A stretch of DNA of 64,000 nucleotides from the NCBI RefSeq assembly GCF_003589925.1, contig NZ_CP032382.1:2046001-2110000 (forward strand), given 5' to 3'. A program made the position numbers and the translations under genes. The notes below the pieces were generated by a model. That model did no database searches, had not been told where the DNA came from, and saw only the letters and a program-made list of their open reading frames with translations. Positions 61,500-64,000 of this stretch are shown piece after piece (within the stretch, counting starts at the first letter, position 1; every line of letters begins with the position of its first letter). The stretch comes from Chryseolinea soli (GTDB taxonomy: Bacteria > Bacteroidota > Bacteroidia > Cytophagales > Cyclobacteriaceae).

Positions 61500-62705
61500 A
61501 TGCGACTAGGTCTTATCCGCGAAGGAAAAACTCCGCCCGACAAACGGGTTCCCTTCACTCCCCATCAGGTTGAAGAAATCGTACAACGGTTTGCCCACGT
61601 CACCGTGGTGGCGCAACAAAGTGAGTTTCGATGTTTTAAGGATAACGAATATGAAGCCCTGGGCATTGCCGCACAGCCTTCGGTGGCGGATTGCGATATC
61701 CTGATGGGTATTAAAGAAGTGCCCGTGGCACAGCTCCTCGAAGGCAAGACCTACCTTTTCTTTTCGCACACCATCAAAAAGCAACCCTATAACCGGAAGC
61801 TGCTGCAGGAAGTGCTGAAGAAAAAGATCAGGCTGATCGACTATGAAGCTTTGAAAGACAAACAAGGCAACCGCCTGGTGGCCTTCGGACGCTACGCCGG
61901 CATTGTCGGCGCGTTCAACGGGTTGTGGACCTATGGCAAGCGATATGGTGGCTACACCTTGCGCCGGGCCTTCGAATGTTTTGATGTGAACGACCTGAAG
62001 CTGGAGTTGCGCAAAGTAAAACTCCCCGCCGTGAAGATCATTTTAACCGGCGCGGGCCGCGTGGGCAAGGGTGCTATGGAGACACTGGACACCGCCGGCA
62101 TCCGCAAAGTGTCGCCCCAGGATTTTTTAACACGCACGTTCGACGAGCCGGTCTATGTTCAACTGGCCAGCGCCGACTATCACACACGCAAAGACGGCGG
62201 ACATTTTAACCGCGAAGAGTTTCATGAATACCCCGAACGTTACACCTCGCACTTCAAAGACTTCACAGCCGTGACCGACATCCTGATGGCCGGTGCCTTT
62301 TGGAATCCGAAGGCCCCTGTGCTGTTCACCCGCGAAGAAATGATGTCGCCCGATTTCAAGATCAAGATCATCGCCGACATCACGTGCGACATTGGAGGAT
62401 CTGTCCCCAGCACCAAACAAGCGAGCTCCATCGCTGACCCCATCTACGATTTCGATCCGCGCACCGATGCCGTGAAGCCTCCGCTGAGCAACTCCGGGTT
62501 TGTTACCGTGATGGCTGTCGATAATTTACCCTGTGAATTGCCGCGCAGTGCCTCCGAAGAATTTGGGCGCGATCTGATCGACCGCATTCTCAAGCCGCTG
62601 TTGCTGGACGATCCCGAAGGCATTATCGAGCGTGGCACCATTGCCCGCGACGGAGCGCTGACGGAGACTTTTCAATACCTGAGCGATTACGTGAAGGGAA
62701 ATTAG
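61500..62705 (+). CDS. saccharopine dehydrogenase / lysine-ketoglutarate-reductase-like oxidoreductase
   Basis: A 401-residue two-domain NAD(P)-dependent enzyme of the AlaDH/PNT-like saccharopine dehydrogenase group. The N-terminus has GLIREGKTPPDKRVPFTP, the substrate Arg/Lys region of this family; the dinucleotide loop is LTGAGRVGKGAME (about 182-194); and DITCDIGGSVPST follows (about 298-310). The family makes or splits saccharopine in lysine metabolism, or acts on related imino acids. No other lysine genes are adjacent. It converges with the next gene with a four-base overlap. Confidence 0.87.
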   Translation: MRLGLIREGKTPPDKRVPFTPHQVEEIVQRFAHVTVVAQQSEFRCFKDNEYEALGIAAQPSVADCDILMGIKEVPVAQLLEGKTYLFFSHTIKKQPYNRKLLQEVLKKKIRLIDYEALKDKQGNRLVAFGRYAGIVGAFNGLWTYGKRYGGYTLRRAFECFDVNDLKLELRKVKLPAVKIILTGAGRVGKGAMETLDTAGIRKVSPQDFLTRTFDEPVYVQLASADYHTRKDGGHFNREEFHEYPERYTSHFKDFTAVTDILMAGAFWNPKAPVLFTREEMMSPDFKIKIIADITCDIGGSVPSTKQASSIADPIYDFDPRTDAVKPPLSNSGFVTVMAVDNLPCELPRSASEEFGRDLIDRILKPLLLDDPEGIIERGTIARDGALTETFQYLSDYVKGN

Positions 62706-63127
62706 AAGGTGAAGCCGTGACGGCGGGGGAAAACTAATTTTAAGCCGCGTTTATTTTTTCCGGCAATGTCCAGGAACAGGTAAGACTCGCGCAGATTTCC
62801 CTGCATATCCCAATAATAATAGCGACCGATTTTTCCCTGGTTATACGACTGGCTGGTGACCGACCCGATCCAATACGATTCGCTGACGGGCAGGCTGGCG
62901 GGTGTGATCATGGAGGGAACGGTGGGTTTATAGACCACCCTGTCTCTGTCGCCGGTCAGGCCGGGAATAAACCATTTTCCGGAAATCTTGGTTTTTGTGC
63001 TGTTGTCCGTGGGCATGGGTACGCGCATGGGCCTCGGGGCATAGCTCGGTCTAAATTGGGCCATGGCCGTGGAGGTAATCAGCACGGTGAAGAAAAGCAC
63101 GGTAGGTAAAGCGATGCGTAACTTCAT
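62702..63127 (-). CDS. small exported protein of unknown function
   Basis: A 141-residue protein with a signal peptide (residues 1-23, cleaved after AMA). The mature part starts with a Pro/Arg-rich stretch (QFRPSYAPRPMRVPMP) and continues as a basic, aromatic, strand-rich domain (GRYYYWDMQGNLRESYLFLDIAG) ending RRHGFTF. I do not recognise a family. Its stop overlaps the convergent oxidoreductase gene by four bases; it is divergent from hemolysin III. Confidence 0.7.
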   Translation of the reverse strand: MKLRIALPTVLFFTVLITSTAMAQFRPSYAPRPMRVPMPTDNSTKTKISGKWFIPGLTGDRDRVVYKPTVPSMITPASLPVSESYWIGSVTSQSYNQGKIGRYYYWDMQGNLRESYLFLDIAGKNKRGLKLVFPRRHGFTF

Positions 63128-63201
63128 TTGATGAGGAAGATACTATTTTTTCGGATCATTCCGTTACCTGACCACAGATATTCACGTTCAAAAAAAGAAT
63201 T

Positions 63202-63834
63202 ATGGAACACAAAACTCCCTCGCTCGGTGAAGAAATAGCCAACGCCATAACGCACGGTGTGGGTGCCTTGCTGGCCATTGCCGGACTGGTGTTGCTGGTG
63301 GTGTTTTCGTCGCTCTATGGAACGGCGTGGCACATTACAGGCTTCACGGTGTTTGGAACGATGTTGGTGATCCTGTATGTAATGTCCACCCTGTATCACA
63401 GTTTGCCGTCGCCCCGTGTGAAACGGCTGTTCCGGAAATTTGATCACATGGCCATCTTCCTGCTCATTGCCGGCACGTACACGCCCTTTTGTCTCACCGT
63501 GCTGAACGGCTGGTTGGGTTGGACGATCTTTGGATTGGTGTGGGCATGCGCCATCGGTGGCGTCGTGTTGAAAGCCTTTCACACAGGCAAAGCCGAATGG
63601 ATCTCGACGTTGCTGTATGTGACGATGGGATGGGCGGTCGTATTCTTTATTAAACCGGTGTACGACCACATGACGACGCAAGGATTTCTTTTTTTGGTTT
63701 TGGGTGGAGCTTCCTACACCGCCGGTGTTTTCTTTTTCATAAAAGATAAAATGAAATATGCCCACAGCATCTGGCACCTGTTTGTGTTGGGTGGCAGCGT
63801 CTTTCATTTTTTCTCGGTGATGAGTTTGTTGTAA
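63202..63834 (+). CDS. hemolysin III (YqfA/PAQR) family membrane protein
   Basis: A 210-residue protein with seven hydrophobic helices. PAQR-type residues are in place: STLYHSLPS near residue 61, FDHMAIFLLIAGTYTPF near 79-95, and HSIWHLFVLGGSVFHFF near 190-206, which together give the His/Asp metal site of the superfamily. Bacterial members were first called hemolysins, but a membrane-homeostasis or hydrolase role is more plausible. It has its own upstream region. Confidence 0.93.
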   Translation: MEHKTPSLGEEIANAITHGVGALLAIAGLVLLVVFSSLYGTAWHITGFTVFGTMLVILYVMSTLYHSLPSPRVKRLFRKFDHMAIFLLIAGTYTPFCLTVLNGWLGWTIFGLVWACAIGGVVLKAFHTGKAEWISTLLYVTMGWAVVFFIKPVYDHMTTQGFLFLVLGGASYTAGVFFFIKDKMKYAHSIWHLFVLGGSVFHFFSVMSLL

Positions 63835-63912
63835 CGCAAATGCCTATTTTATTCTATCCTCCAATTTATGTTAAACCCCGTATCGCGCGTTCGTTCTGAA
63901 ACTAGAAAGCGA

Positions 63913-63920
63913 TACCTTTG
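63913..63920 (+). promoter_or_regulatory. -7 promoter element, probable leaderless start
   Basis: TACCTTTG matches TAnnTTTG and ends three bases before the ATG at 63924. Confidence 0.55.
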
Positions 63921-63923
63921 AAC

Positions 63924-64000
63924 ATGCTTCTATACAACGTAACGGTCGGCATCGATAAGGAAATTCAGGAAGAATGGCTCGCCTGGATGAGAGAAAACCA
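63924..64000 (+). CDS. DUF4286 family protein, 3'-truncated by the window
   Basis: Twenty-five codons are visible, beginning MLLYNVTVGIDKEIQEEW and continuing LAWMREN, the typical N-terminus of the roughly 100-residue DUF4286 proteins of Bacteroidota. The frame is open at the window edge. A -7 box lies three bases upstream. The family is of unknown function. Confidence 0.75.
   Translation, partial: MLLYNVTVGIDKEIQEEWLAWMREN

Noticed and set aside
1..64000. tRNA, rRNA or mobile elements
   Set aside because: I looked for tRNA T-loop sequence, transposase motifs and terminal repeats and recognised none; a covariance-model scan would be decisive.

Overview
The window reads as a chromosome segment from a Bacteroidota species, most likely in the order Cytophagales (inference). 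The grounds are: two SusC/FecA-like TonB receptors; a MurF-alanine racemase fusion; a YpdA-type bacillithiol disulfide reductase; a LETM1-related protein; Tat/lipoprotein TIM barrels; and many starts preceded by the Bacteroidota -7 element TAnnTTTG instead of a sigma70 -10 box. Genes are tightly packed on both strands. No rRNA, tRNA, IS element, prophage or CRISPR array was recognised, and no gene-free stretch exceeds 300 bases.

Layout. 1-5193 (+): 3' part of gpmI, a lipoprotein, an ABC exporter, a Fur-family regulator and TerC. 5190-8171 (-): purK-purE and a LETM1/TerB-like protein. 8341-9711 (+): an exported mannonate-dehydratase-like enolase. 9774-14477 (-): feoA-feoB followed by a TerB-like protein and a HEAT-repeat/cyclophilin lipoprotein, apparently one operon. 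14697-14870 (+): a 57-residue gene. 14904-19587 (-): SDR-AraC pair and csaA-murF/alr. 19749-27752: envelope genes (TonB receptor, beta-propeller/OmpA-like protein, aspartyl protease with PDZ), a HisA paralogue lacking one catalytic Asp, and a 39-residue membrane protein.

28400-36463 is the most interesting block. It holds a geranylgeranyl-reductase-like flavoprotein, a Tat-exported TIM-barrel lipoprotein, an SRPBCC protein, a TetR / degenerate HMA protein / MFS efflux unit with a repeated palindromic operator, and a divergent UbiA versus type III polyketide synthase-methyltransferase pair. A plausible reading (inference) is a small aromatic-lipid or polyketide pathway with an adjacent regulated exporter.

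36558-46141: a lipoprotein, a protein with an alternating DDGD/DDAD ladder, a hydroxypyruvate-isomerase-like protein, CorA, a TPR-like protein, an amidohydrolase, a TolB-like protein, a deoxynucleoside kinase, and a DUF2905-aminotransferase-EamA operon. 46195-52449: an RsmI-like methyltransferase, metK, a second TonB receptor with a fructosamine-kinase-like gene, and YpdA. 52523-64000: an FtsX-type permease, a DPP IV peptidase, gltX followed by a 26-bp tandem repeat and a strong terminator, a small lysine-rich protein, an AIM24-like protein, a Crp/Fnr regulator, a DinB protein, a lysine-ketoglutarate-reductase-like enzyme, a small secreted protein, hemolysin III, and the start of a DUF4286 gene cut by the window edge.
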